From: Epiperipatus broadwayi
Lineage: Eukaryota > Onychophora > Udeonychophora > Euonychophora > Peripatidae
NCBI GenBank assembly: GCA_028023455.1
Contig: JAQFVV010012395.1
Span: 62,001 to 126,000 of the forward strand
DNA: 64,000 nt
Direction: 5' to 3'
Shown: positions 25,641-37,021 of the stretch, one piece after another
Layout of the letters: every line of letters starts with the position of its first letter
Numbering within the stretch: position 1 is the stretch's first letter
Translations under genes and position numbers: made by a program
Notes under the pieces: generated by a model
Database searches by the model: none
Seen by the model: only the letters and a program-made list of their open reading frames with translations
Told to the model about the DNA's origin: nothing

Positions 25641-26289
25641 GAAAATGATTTCCAGATCATCTTGAATATTATCAGCTATGTTTTTATATGCAAATTCAAA
25701 TTTATATACTTCTACTTATTTTAATGGAAATTTTTAATGGCATATGATCTATAATTATGACTTTAGTTTTCCTATTTGCAACATTTATATTATATTTTAT
25801 GAACCAACCACAAGCTTTTTTTTGTAGCAAGGACTTCTTTTCATAAATTATTCCCGTAGCATATTTGTTATGCAAGACCTTGTCATCTCTTTTGCATGCC
25901 AAATTATTAATTTTATACTAACCAACCAATCAAGATACAGATTTGCATCCAATCACTACTCAGATCATATCTTCAATCTTGCTTATCTTTATCGTGACAC
26001 ACTCTGAACAAAAATATTGAAAAAATTTTCCTACTTCAATTGCGCTATATATTATTTATTGAATCTTTCTGCCATTAGAACAAGTAAACGCACTGGTTTG
26101 ATTTTAAAAGTTATCCTTTTCTAGATGGGTCGTTTCGTTGTATCTAATAAGATAGATATAGTGTAGATGTTCTATTCAGACTATTAATGTTGAAGGAAGA
26201 GAAGATCTGAGGTTTGTGTGGAATAGGGATGCCAATCTTGTAATAGGATTATTTCTTTAAAGACTCTTAAAGGAGTTTCCACATTCTAC

Positions 26290-27020
26290 CAAAATCTACT
26301 TAATCTTAGAAAAGGAAAATCAATATGCATAGCAGCACCAGAGTAACCATGACTAAACTATATTTGATTTCTATTTCTTGGTTTAATTATAATATTATCA
26401 ATGAAATATATTTTCAAATCCCCAGGAGTTTTCCGTGAATAATATCTTCTTTTAGGAACATCAAAAAACATATTGGATATTATCATCTCATACTGAATAT
26501 AAAATTCATCAATCTTTAACCTTGAGAATTCATATTACCCATCAAATCTGTCTACACATCTTGAATTCTTAAGTACACCCACAGATGAATTAAATTCACA
26601 TGTCAAAATAATATCCTTATCATTGACAAGCTCTAATAATTCTTCTAATCTTTCATAAATACTTTCTACTTCTTTATCATCACAATTAGTAATAGAAAAA
26701 CATTTGTGTTAAGGTCATATCTCTTTCATTTTAGTCATTAAAATTTTTATCACTCACATGATAAGTGTATATAATTCACACATTTCCCTCTTAATATAAA
26801 GGTGACATCATTTCTTCTAAACTTATTATCTCTATTATAAATTATTCTGAAATTTTTCTGATTTAAAATTACCATTACCCATCCATCTAATTTCACAAGT
26901 ACTTAAAACATCCATCGTATATTTTCTTTTTAACTTATTCTAAACAATTGTCAACCATAATGTTCTCACATTCAAACTACCTATCATATATGTATTGTTT
27001 TCTTTATGAGGATTTTGCAG
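26290..27020 (-). pseudogene. Endonuclease fragment of a second, divergent non-LTR retrotransposon
   Basis: Read on the minus strand with frameshifts. It shows MIGSLNVRTL near 27000, CEIRWMGNGNF near 26890, a VESIYERLEELLELVND stretch near 26650, and TPGDLKIYF followed by PRNRNQI near 26400. These follow the order of an apurinic-like endonuclease of RTE/CR1-type elements (the N-terminal LNVRT, the catalytic E in SEIRW, and the Y-x-W-x-SPDG region). Sequence is unlike the copy 1 family. The RT domain is absent. The 27060-27370 segment upstream may be its 5' UTR. Confidence 0.6.
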
Positions 27021-27554
27021 GCTGATGACCTGAGTGTTCTCATTTTTTCCACTTCTTCTGGATCATGGTGAATAAATCACAGAATCAGTAAGATATTATT
27101 TCTTTTACAGCTACTTATATCTTTAATGTAGAGGTGCTTCATTAAAAAAGATTCATCAGCCTTTAGAAAAGATTTCTCTGCCCAATGAGAAAAGGATACC
27201 CTAATTCTCTATTGGTTTAGCTGCCATCCTAAGACACTATTGGCATGATAGAAGAGGACTCCTTATGCCAAGAGTCATGCAGTCACCAGAGTATCTTTAG
27301 TAAAAGCAGGGTGCATTGCAAGAAGATGAGGTCAGTTGTTGAGAAGGAGAGGCTTATCACTGCATGTGTTATAATTATTAAATATTTGACACAGTATTTT
27401 TATTGACTATTAGTTATTACATATATTTACTTCCCTAAAAAAAGGGGATATATTTACATTACTTATTACAAAGCAGAAGAGCTTCAATTGATGAAATTAA
27501 TTTTTATTAGTCATTTATTAAATTAGAGATTATCCATTTAATAAATAATATGTC

Positions 27555-28053
27555 TGTAGTTGTAATTTTCACTACACCACTATCTCGCAAGTTAGGATTG
27601 GTTTCTATCCACTTTTAATATTTTGTAATGGGGTGTCATCACAAACATATTACCAAAAGACATGTGACCAAGATTATGATCCCCAAGATGTGCAATTCAT
27701 GCTATACCAGCATTCATCAGTTGACCCAGATCACAATCTCTTAAACACATCTTTGACATTGTTCAGTATATATAGATAGCCAAAAGGATAGTAAGTTTGA
27801 CACATACCAACTAAACTGTAGTAATTGGCTATCTATATATACTGAACAATGACAAAGATATGTATAAGAGATTGGGATCTGGATCATATGATGAGTGCTG
27901 GTTCAGTACAAAATGTGTATCTTGGTGATTATATATCTTGTTCATATGTCTTTGGTCATATATTTATGATTACACCCTTCCACAAAGTGTTAAAAGTGGA
28001 TAGAAACCAGTCCCTACCTTGCATAAGAGTAATATAGTAAAAATTACACTATA
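27555..28053. mobile_element. Fold-back element carrying family C sequence on both arms
   Basis: Arms of about 225 bp (27555-27780 and 27827-28053) are imperfect inverted repeats around a centre of about 46 bp. The inner boundary is sharp: TATATATAGATAGCC faces GGCTATCTATATA. Each arm contains a diverged version of the family C core (AGCATTCATCAGTTG and the flanking CACAATCTC segment) seen at 44.6, 47.9 and 62.3 kb. A frame at 27849-28037 lies in the right arm and is incidental. Confidence 0.7.
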
Positions 28054-28985
28054 GGCAAAATTCTCCCTTCATACAGTAGTAAAATTATACTACAGAAATA
28101 TTTCTCAATTGGTGTATTTTATCATGGAAATTTTATTTTTTATTTATTTAATAATTTAACACAATAATAAAAAATGTTATGGATTGTTTTTAAGAATGAA
28201 TAAATGTATTTTTTTAAAAAAAGACATATTATCATTAAAACTATAGTATAGTTTTTGTCTAATGAATTATTAAACAGTTTTGATTTCATGCTTAATTTAA
28301 ATAAACAGGCTTCATTAGAACAGAATAAACATGTGATAGCTATAGCTAAATAGTTTGATAGTTATTTAGATGAAGAAAGCATTTTATAGTTATATAATCA
28401 TGTGATTGTTTGCTTTCCTAGATATCAGTATTTAGAGTAAAAAAGTTGTTTATATTGCTATAAAGCAGTTCATGGTTATTTTTTATCATTTTTTTTTTGT
28501 TTATTAAGATTGATACTTTGAAAATAATTTAGATGTATGGATTATTTTTGATCATATGTTATACTTAAAAACAAGTAATAATACTTCCTACTTCACAACT
28601 CAACTAATCCAATTCTGATAATAATAAAAATCTCAAGTCTGGATAAATGAAGAATTGTTATCCTGTTTTCTGCCACTCAAACATCATGTATATCTTAAGC
28701 AACTGATTATACGAACAAAAAAATATTACTTGCTTCAAAAAAGTGTATTTATTTATTTCACATTTTTATAGAATAAACAACTTGCAAATTCAGAATTAAT
28801 TTAAAATGTAAATAACTAGATAGATTAAAGAGGATACAATTTAAAACTCGGGCTATTAGTTCAAACTCTTAAAAATATTAAATAATACTCTTAGTAACTA
28901 ATCCTCTTCTATGAAATAAAGATCTGATATGGAATTATAGAAAAATATTTTTATTATATTAATTCTGACAATCATACTAATGATA

Positions 28986-29215
28986 AACAATGAGGGTTGC
29001 CAATTCCTCAACAAGCTTTGTGATAAATGCTTAGCCAGAGCCAGCATTTAAAATATCTCTATCAGAACCCCCCCCAAACCTGACAGAGATATTTTAAGTG
29101 CTGGCTCTGGCTAAGCATTTATCACAAAGCTTGTTGAGGAATTGATAATCCTCATTGTTTATAACTTACAAGCTTAAGAGATAGGGTCATGTGATCTATG
29201 ACTCTTATTTTGACT
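28986..29215. mobile_element. Family D fold-back element with target-site duplication
   Basis: Arms of about 75-80 bp (AACAATGAGGGTTGCCAATT and its inverted partner ending CCTCATTGTTT) meet at a short C-rich centre (AACCCCCCCCAAAC). A tail of about 60 bp follows the right arm. The exact 12-bp repeat ATACTAATGATA occurs immediately outside both ends (28974-28985 and 29216-29227), as expected of a target-site duplication. A related half element lies at 19080-19238. No coding capacity. Confidence 0.75.
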
Positions 29216-29227
29216 ATACTAATGATA

Positions 29228-31654
29228 GTTCTTCATAATGATCTACAATATGTTTGATTGTTCAGACTTCTTATTAATGCCATTTTCAATGTTATAATGA
29301 TAGATATCCTCTCCTTTCAATATCAATCTTTAAAACATTATAAACCAGAAAACAAATTTTATGATTTTATTATGCTAATATAAAAGTTTATCATTAATTG
29401 ATTTCCTCTACCAGTCAAAATTAAATTTTTTGGTATTTGTTTCCTAGTATTTGGTTCATCTCATCATTCTTTGATTGTCTCAGCTTCTTTATTAGTAATA
29501 GTCCAGTGGTCTACTTAAAGAACTGCTAGGATGTATTAAATACATTTCTTACCAATAGATAAACAAGCATTACATTACAATTCCATTTTTAATTTTGTGT
29601 TGGTGAGTTGAGATTTATGTAATTATTACATTATCTTGGGATCTTTACTCTTCTGCTAAGAATAATTAGATATTTATTTAGTTGCAATATTATTTTGCTA
29701 GCCAAACAGGCTGGCTACAAGCCTATTATTTAAACAAATTTTAAGCTTTGTGTAAAATTTTAAATTATCTGAAAAAATTTCCAAATCTATCTTGATTTAA
29801 ACGCAGATCATGTGCATGACCGTCAATATATCTGTAAGATCAAAATTATGTTTAAAAATTGCTTTAGATATTAGCCAGGTCCTACAGATATTAGTATTTA
29901 AAGTTGAATTTAACGAAATGTTTTATGTTCTTGTGTATGCCCCACCCCCCAATAACAATATCGTCTTGGTCTTTGAAATTTTATGTAAAATGTGTGGGGG
30001 GGGGGGGGTTTGAGGAAAACTAAATATAAATCTGAAATATGATATGCGGGTGTGAAAGAATTGTTCCAGAAAATGATTTGTTCACCAACAGACTATTCTA
30101 CTAATGACGGTAACTATTCGCTGATGTAGATATTCATCCAAATATTTTCAGCTAATTACCGTTCAACTTCCTGTAATCAAGTATGAATCAATATTTTCAA
30201 TCTATTCATGATTTCATAATTATTACTGAACTACTGAGCAGTTGTAGCAGCATTTATACTATTAAAGCGATATTTTTGTTTGTCGTTTGTCTTTATTAGC
30301 AAATCTGTTACTGTATTTATTTTGCTATATCTTTAAGCTGTATTTTAATATGTCTCTTTTATCTAATTGTTCTCTTTCTTTATAATTAGATGTTATCCTA
30401 GCGGAAATTATTAGAAACTTTTTTAAAAAATAAAATTATTATGTAACAAAGATTTGATTACGAAAACAAATAGTCGGAACAATTACTATAATGAAAACAT
30501 TAATTAACTTGTTAAAAAGATTTTCATTTCATTAAATACTATTTTTTACTTAGAATTATATTTCAATAAAATATGTTTCGCTTCAAACCTTACGCCTACT
30601 TCGCTATATTTATGTCACAGTGGAAATGATTATTGTTTAGGTGCAATTAACTGCGTAAATTATTTGTAAATAACAAATATTAGTTCTGACGCTAATTTTT
30701 GTAAATACTTTTACATCAAAAGTATTTATGTAATTATATGATTTTTGTTTGAGCACATAATAAAAAAAAAAAAAAGATAAGTTTGCTACCCTACTGAACA
30801 TGCTTTAACTAATGAAACTCCTTTTATTTTCATTTTGTAATAATTACCGTCGCAAATTAATAAACAATTTCCAATCACTTAGTAGTCATTTAATAATAAT
30901 AAGAAGAATACTTCTAAAATTTAATATATAATACTACTTTTATTGAATCTGAACACAAACGTACGCGCACAGATTCGGCTACTAAATAAATTGCGACCTA
31001 CAGTATGTGTCTGTATTTATATGGAGGCATGAATTAATTAGACTTCCTAACGCGCTGAGTTAAACCGGTTTCCAAATAATATATTATAGCTAACCCTAGA
31101 CATGATTTTGAACTATCCTTAATAGAAAATAAAGTAAAAAAGCATAATCATAAATCTCTCAGACCTATTTCATTATTGCTTAACATTCGAAATATCTTAG
31201 GTACTAATTTTGAAAGTAAATACGAAATAATATAAACTAGATTTTCCAGGCTCCTAATCTATTTTACAATTAGAAAGTCATTTATAAGACATACTCACTG
31301 AAATTTAATTTTGGAAAAACGCTATTTCTTCAGTAGTTGCGCTGGACTCAAAAATATTATCATTTAATCATCCTATGCAGTTTATCATAACAGTGGAGTA
31401 ATAATTTTGTGCAATAACACTCAAATATCTCATGATTTTCTAAACGATTATTCATTTTTCAATTATCAATAGTAAACATATATATAATGAAAAGTTTTTA
31501 TTATTTCAAGGTATGATTTTTTTTCCGGTTGTTAAAATAAAATTATATTTTGCTTAATCAGTATAAATGCTATTGTGAACTGTGAGGTCTGTTAGATACA
31601 TGTTTGAAGGTTTGTGGTGGTAACATTTTAATAGTAAATATATGATGAATTATT
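29228..31654. other. Gene-free stretch with one poly-G tract
   Basis: AT-rich, unique-looking sequence. A G tract of about 11 bases lies near 29996-30008, just after a C7 run at 29943. I see no supportable exon, RNA gene or mobile element. Confidence 0.5.
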
Positions 31655-31985
31655 TCCAACACCTAATAAATTAAATGTCTTTGAATCGTCTTCAGATATT
31701 GCTGGCCTGACTAGTGACATTAATGGAATGGGAATTTATGAATATTGAACGTATAGTAATGTTTTGCTTTTTGGCAGAATAGCTTATTTAGTTCAGCAGT
31801 CATGAATCTAAAGGTCCAAGTACGATTCCTGATCAGTCCTGCAACACCTGAAGAAGAGATGAGAATAATACCACCAAAATATTGTGTTCTATACTAAATC
31901 CGTGTGATTCCTAGCAGTCGAATGTATTTGAAAAGTTTAAATAAAGTCTGAATTTTTCTAAAAACATTTAATATTTAATATTAAA
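31655..31985. mobile_element. Penelope-like element remnant: terminal arm with inverted stub
   Basis: The segment 31770-31980 matches the right terminal arm of the Penelope-like element at 54-55.7 kb. Shared parts are the tRNA-like head with a degraded B box, CACCTGAAGAAGAGATGAGA, AATAATACC and the AATGTATTTGAAAAGTTTAA end. A short inverted stub (31665-31715, with TTGCTGGCCTGACTAGT) faces it. No coding part remains. It has the same inverted layout as the larger copy, but collapsed to the ends. Confidence 0.6.
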
Positions 31986-32253
31986 TTATGGGAGTAACCC
32001 CGACATATAATTATCTTTAAATAGTGAGTTTTTTAAATATATATATATAGAAATTTAATTTGTGTTAAAACGTTGATTGAAGAATATACGTTTTGAATCT
32101 AATACAGCTAATGAGGAAGTTGGAGCATTCACAATTATAGTCTTATGCTTCATTTTTGCCTCTTTATATTCAATTAAACTAGGAATAGGAAAATTCAGTA
32201 AATAAATTATTATATGGAGAACAATTTGCAAGGCAAAGTTCTTTCCAATATCT

Positions 32254-32303
32254 CCCCCCCCCCCCCAAAAAAAAAAAAAATAGCCAAAAAAAAAAAAAAA
32301 AAA
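32254..32303. repeat. C13-A14 homopolymer junction followed by a second poly-A
   Basis: Thirteen C bases directly abut 14 A bases, followed by a second A run of about 18. The locus is unstable and base counts are uncertain in any assembly. Confidence 0.8.
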
Positions 32304-34071
32304 CCCAACAAAACAAGACATTTCTTCTTTGTTGTGAATAGTTTCAAATACCTCTTTTCCCAATCAATAAATGAGAGACTAAAATAATTGGCTATTCACT
32401 AAAAAAAAAAAATCGCTTAGCTTGTTTTTTTGAATTCCTGTCATGAACATTTTGTTAAAGATTGTTTTACAATATTCATCATCATCGTTATTAATCCACT
32501 GTAGGATAAAGGTCTCTCCAAGAACAATCCATCTTCTCCGATCTCTAGCTTCACTCCTCCACACTTTCTTATTTTATCTATTCATCTCACCCATGGTCTC
32601 TTTCTGGGTCTTTTACAATCTCTTGGAATCCAGTTTAAGATTTCAATTGTCTATCTATTATTATCTCTTCCAGCAATATGTCCAGCCCAACTCCACTTCA
32701 GTCTTTAAATTCTTTCAATGATGTCAGTGACACCTGTTTGTTCTCTTATCATATATTGCATTTTCAATCTCTTCTTGTTATTCCTAACATGCATCTCTCC
32801 ATACTTCTTTGAGTGATCTGAAGTCTCTGTATTGCTCTTCTATTAAGTGTTTAAGTCTCAGATCCATAAGTAAGAACTGGTAAAACACGTTTATTAAAAA
32901 GCTTCCTTTTCAAACCCATAGGGCATATTTCCTTTTAATATTTATTTCTACCAAAAGCACTTCAACCAAGTTTAATCCTATGATTAACTTCATCCATTAT
33001 GTTCCATCTATAGTAATAATCTGACTGAGATATTTGTAGTTGTTATTAGCTCATCATAATCAGTCTTTATTTTCATCTTGTGAGAAAATCCATTGAATAT
33101 TATTTTAGTCTTTTTAACATTTATGTTTAGTCCTACTTTCTCACTTTCATCTGATAACTCTTGCAACATTTCCTGAAACTCTAAAGCATTATTTTCCAAA
33201 ACAACTACATCATTTGCAAAATTTAAATAACTTAAATAATCTCCATTTACTTTTATTCCTGCAGCACTGCTATAAAAAGTTTAGGTAATATGGAGTCATC
33301 CTGTCTTATACCCTTCTCAATGTTAGCCTTCCTAGTATCATTATGTAATTTAATTGCTGCTGTTGCATTTTTATAAATATTCTTTAGAATATGATAATAT
33401 CCTGAATCTATAACTTGATGATCCAATGCTTTAATCACTGAAGAAATGCTTATAGAATCAAATACCTTTTCATAATCTACAAATCCAAAGCATAATAGCA
33501 CATCGTATTCATTGATTTTTTCTATAAATTCTCTCAATACTTGGATATGATCTACTGTACCAAACTAATTTTAAATTGGGCTTGTTCTGTTGGTTGGTTG
33601 AAATCCAATGTTCTCTGTAGACAAGTGGTAATTATCTTGATAAAAAAATTGTATAAAACTAATAAAAAGCTAATAGTTCTGAAATTTTTAATATCATTTT
33701 TTAAAATATTAATATTAATATTGCATTCTTCAAATCATTGGGTATATCTTTATCATTTAGATATTTGGTATATAACTTTACCAAAAATTATTCTATTTCT
33801 TCACTTGCTTTTTTTAATTTATCAATTATAATTCCATCATTACCTAGAGCTTTTCCCTTCTTCATAAATTTAATTGCATGACTAACTTCTTCATTTAAAA
33901 TCCTCGTTAATTTAGAAGATATAATAGATATAGGATGCACTTGTTATTCATAACTATATAATTCTGATAGAAATCTTCTATAGTTCCAACTTTATCTTAT
34001 TGCAGATATACATTTTACCAATAAAATATTGTTTTACACTTTTCAGACTTTTATTCTCTTCTAAAGCTTTC

Positions 34072-34632
34072 AAAAACAGGCAAAAATTCTTCATACAGTA
34101 GTGTCACTCAGTGCAAGCCAGAGTAATCAATGGATGCCAGATGGCTTGTGCATAAAATCCATATCTAGTGCCTACTCATCCAATATCCCAGACTAGTTCC
34201 TAGCTTGTGGCTTTTATCATGATAAACCTTGGATCTGAGAGCACTGCATCTAGATCTTAGGATCTAATGCAATTCTCCAGCAACCACATTTTCCCTCTAC
34301 TTAATCAAAAAGTATGAGTCTAAAGTTGAGAACACTATACTATTTTCAATACAATCTTATTAGTTTATATAGTCATATAGGTTGAGCTCAGTTTAGTACC
34401 CATACATTTTGATATCTTTGATTCTTTAATAACCATAGCTAACACTATTCTATTAGCAAACACTAGTCTGGGGATATTGGATGAGTAGGCACTAGATGCA
34501 CAAGCCTTCTGGCATCCATTGATTATTCTGGCTTGCACTGACTGGGACTATGGTATGGAGAGTTTTACCTGTTGTAATAACAGTTATGAGCAAGCATAAG
34601 AAATGGTAATTTATGTAATATTTAGTGGTTTT
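34072..34632. mobile_element. 561-bp terminal inverted-repeat element inside RTE copy 2
   Basis: The RTE reading is interrupted exactly between two 13-bp direct repeats, TTCTAAAGCTTTC (34059-34071) and TTCTACAGCTTTC (34633-34645), which differ by one base. The insert has long inverted arms of about 110 bp. The inner pairs are well matched, for example GCCAGAGTAATCAATGGATG against CATCCATTGATTATTCTGGC. About 65 bp of unpaired tail follows the right arm. No frame longer than background was seen. It is a non-autonomous fold-back or MITE-like element of unknown superfamily. Confidence 0.8.
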
Positions 34633-35856
34633 TTCTACAGCTTTCTTTGTTAGTTTACAATTATACTTTTTTATTCATTATCAACTCTTTTTCATGCCAT
34701 TTTACAAAATTTGAGATATTCAATCTTTTTTAATTAAGGCATCATTTTTATATATCTTCATATTGCTTTTTTTCTTCATAAATTCTTTAAGTCTCAGTTG
34801 AAATTTTATTGGTCAATTGCTGCTTTTTTCTACCATCTATCTTTATTGCAGTTTTTAAGAGTATATCAGTTATTTTCCTATTAATTTCATTCAAACCTGA
34901 ATCATGTCTAATTTAAATTCATTAGAATGTTTCTGAAGATTAGGAATATCAACTGTAAATACTTTTTCTTAATAATTTTTGTCTCTCTAGTTTTGCATTA
35001 ACATGTATCACATTGTACTAATTGATGATCACTTCCTGTGTTGAATTTATTAAAAACATTACAGTCTTGAAATATGTATTTTTTATTAGTCAAAATATAA
35101 TCCAATTCCACTGTACTTTTATTTGAATGCTCCCATGTCCACTTCCTTTTAACATTTTTCTCAAAAAAGAATTCATAATACAAAGCTTTTCTTTTTCTGC
35201 AAACTCCACAAATCTATATCTTCTCTCATTTCTATTACCATAACCACACTTTCATTTTTCATTTATTTACCAATTCTAGCATTAAAGTCTCCCATAACAA
35301 TGTAAAAATGTTGTTTAGTCGATCAAAAGCCTTTTGTACATCCATATAAAAATTTTCTACTACTTCATCACTATGAACATTTTTTGGGACATTAACATGA
35401 ATTATTTGCATTTGGTATCTGCTATTAAGTTGTATAACTAATCTTGCCACTCTGTCCAATACACCGTCAATCACCACAATATTATTCTTCTACTTTTTAT
35501 TTATAATGAATCCTACTCTATTTGTATTTCCAATTTTGTGCCCTTGTACTAGTGTATATGTCTACTTTTTAAATCAATATCTTTTTATCTTTTCTTTTAA
35601 CTTCACAAAGTCCAATAATGTCCCATTTAATATAAGACAATTCACCTTCCAATTCTTGCAATCTTGCTTCACTTAAAAGTTATCTGCAGTTGTAAATATC
35701 TAAATAAAAAGTCATCAAATGGCAGCCTGGGTCTGCAATCAGAATATTTTTACGCTTTTCTCTTTGATCACCAACTGCTTTTTTAACTGATGACTTGTCT
35801 GTCCTGATTAAATATATATATATAAAATAAATAAAAATATCCATTAATTAAAAATA

Positions 35857-36708
35857 ATATTGTAATTATAATTGAAATAATATTTTTAAACGGTTTATAA
35901 ACAATTCAAACAATCTTTAAATCCGCAGAAGTACTTTCGGTTACTTTCAAACCTGCCTCAACTGCTATTAAATTCAAAAACTAAAAGCGGAAGCAAACGT
36001 CATCAATTCAAATTCCACGAATCTCGTATTTTAATGTTAGAAGCTTGTCGATTTATCAAATGTGTTTTATTCCTGTTTATAAAAATTGCCTCTTTAATTT
36101 TTCTTTCACTATGGTTTCTCTCTTCATGAAGAATTTTCACATTTTCAAAATTAAATTTAAATTTATGTTTACATGTTTTTTCATGATTCAAAATTAAATT
36201 TAAATTTATGTTTACATGTTTTTTCATGATCAAAGAAAACTGAAGAAGATATTAAATCACCATTAAAATTAAATTTAAATTTATGTTTACATGTTTTTTC
36301 ATGATCAAAGAAAACTGAAGAAGATATTAAATCACCATTATTAATGGTGATTTAATATCTTCTTCAGTTTTCTTTGATCATGAAAAAACATGTAAACATA
36401 AATTTAAATTTAATTTTGAAAATGTGAAAATTCTTCATGAAGAGAGAAACCATAGTGAAAGAAAAATTAAAGAGGCAATTTTTATAAACAGGAATAAAAC
36501 ACATTTGATAAATCGACAAGCTTCTAACATTAAAATACGAGATTCGTGGAATTTGAATTGATGACGTTTGCTTCCGCTTTTAGTTTTTGAATTTAATAGC
36601 AGTTGAGGCAGGTTTGAAAGTAACCGAAAGTACTTCTGCGGATTTAAAGATTGTTTGAATTGTTTATAAACCGTTTAAAAATATTATTTCAATTATAATT
36701 ACAATATA
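35857..36708. mobile_element. Large near-perfect palindrome made of a Penelope-like 3' end
   Basis: The right arm (36342-36708, 367 bp) is the inverted complement of the left arm (35857-36340, 484 bp), with a single-base centre at 36341. The left arm is longer because it contains extra partial copies of AAATTTAAATTTATGTTTAC plus flanking sequence, repeated three times with different endpoints. The arms encode the C-terminal part of a Penelope-type GIY-YIG domain. The RTE 5' UTR continues on both sides, so this is an insertion within an (AT)n tract rather than a simple sequencing fold-back. Still, a perfect palindrome with a one-base centre deserves a read-level check. Confidence 0.85.
36350..36561 (+). 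pseudogene. Penelope-like GIY-YIG endonuclease C-terminal fragment
   Basis: An open frame of about 70 codons with FFDHEKTCKHKFKFNFENV, KILHEERNHSERKIKEA and INRQASNIKIRDSWNLN, ending TGA at 36561. The order H-x-F-x-F-x-NVKIL-x-x-E-x-x-x-x-R-KIKEA is that of the region after the GIY-YIG core in Penelope-like elements. The RT domain and the GIY-YIG core itself are missing. The same frame is repeated in inverse on the left arm (36003-36233). It is a different family from the element at 54-55.7 kb, judging from the residues. Confidence 0.65.
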
Positions 36709-37021
36709 TATATATATATTGGAAAAATATTTATCATTTATACATACATTCATTCTGCCTTATCAAGCAACTGAAAAGAAAGGCCATGGTGTTTCTTGAT
36801 CTTAAACTCAGAGATAAAAAGTCAATAAACTCACCATGCTGTCTAATTTGTGAGCAGCCTATCCATATTCATATACTATATGAATAATTACTTAGTAATA
36901 CTATCTGCAATGACAAGAGCGTATGGAGTAGATATTAGGAATTTGCCCTGATCAGTTTCTTTAAGGCCTCCAGGAGGAATCAAAAGGTCTGCTTTCAGTT
37001 AACAGAAAACTTCTTTCTGCA

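Larger units (their letters stand above)
32475..37021 (-). mobile_element. RTE retrotransposon copy 2, decayed and twice interrupted
   Basis: This aligns with copy 1 from the 3' UTR (near 32475) to the end of the 5' UTR (near 37021), with many stops and small deletions. Recognisable pieces on the minus strand include ILQ at the C-terminus near 32500, RVLPVLTYGSET near 32880, FVDYEKVFDSI near 33480, GIRQDDSILPKLF near 33290 and KRKWTWEHSNKSTVELDYI near 35120. A 561-bp inverted-repeat element sits at 34072-34632, and a palindrome at 35815-36708 splits the 5' UTR in its (AT)n part. The copy keeps the nine codons that copy 1 lacks, so it helps define copy 1's lesions. Confidence 0.88.

Noticed and set aside
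29810-30013. 67-codon frame ending in a poly-G tract
   Set aside because: The frame is unremarkable and runs through a G homopolymer; no motif and no splice support.
32055-32363. 102-codon minus-strand frame with a run of F and G
   Set aside because: The central part is only translation of the C13/A14 homopolymers.
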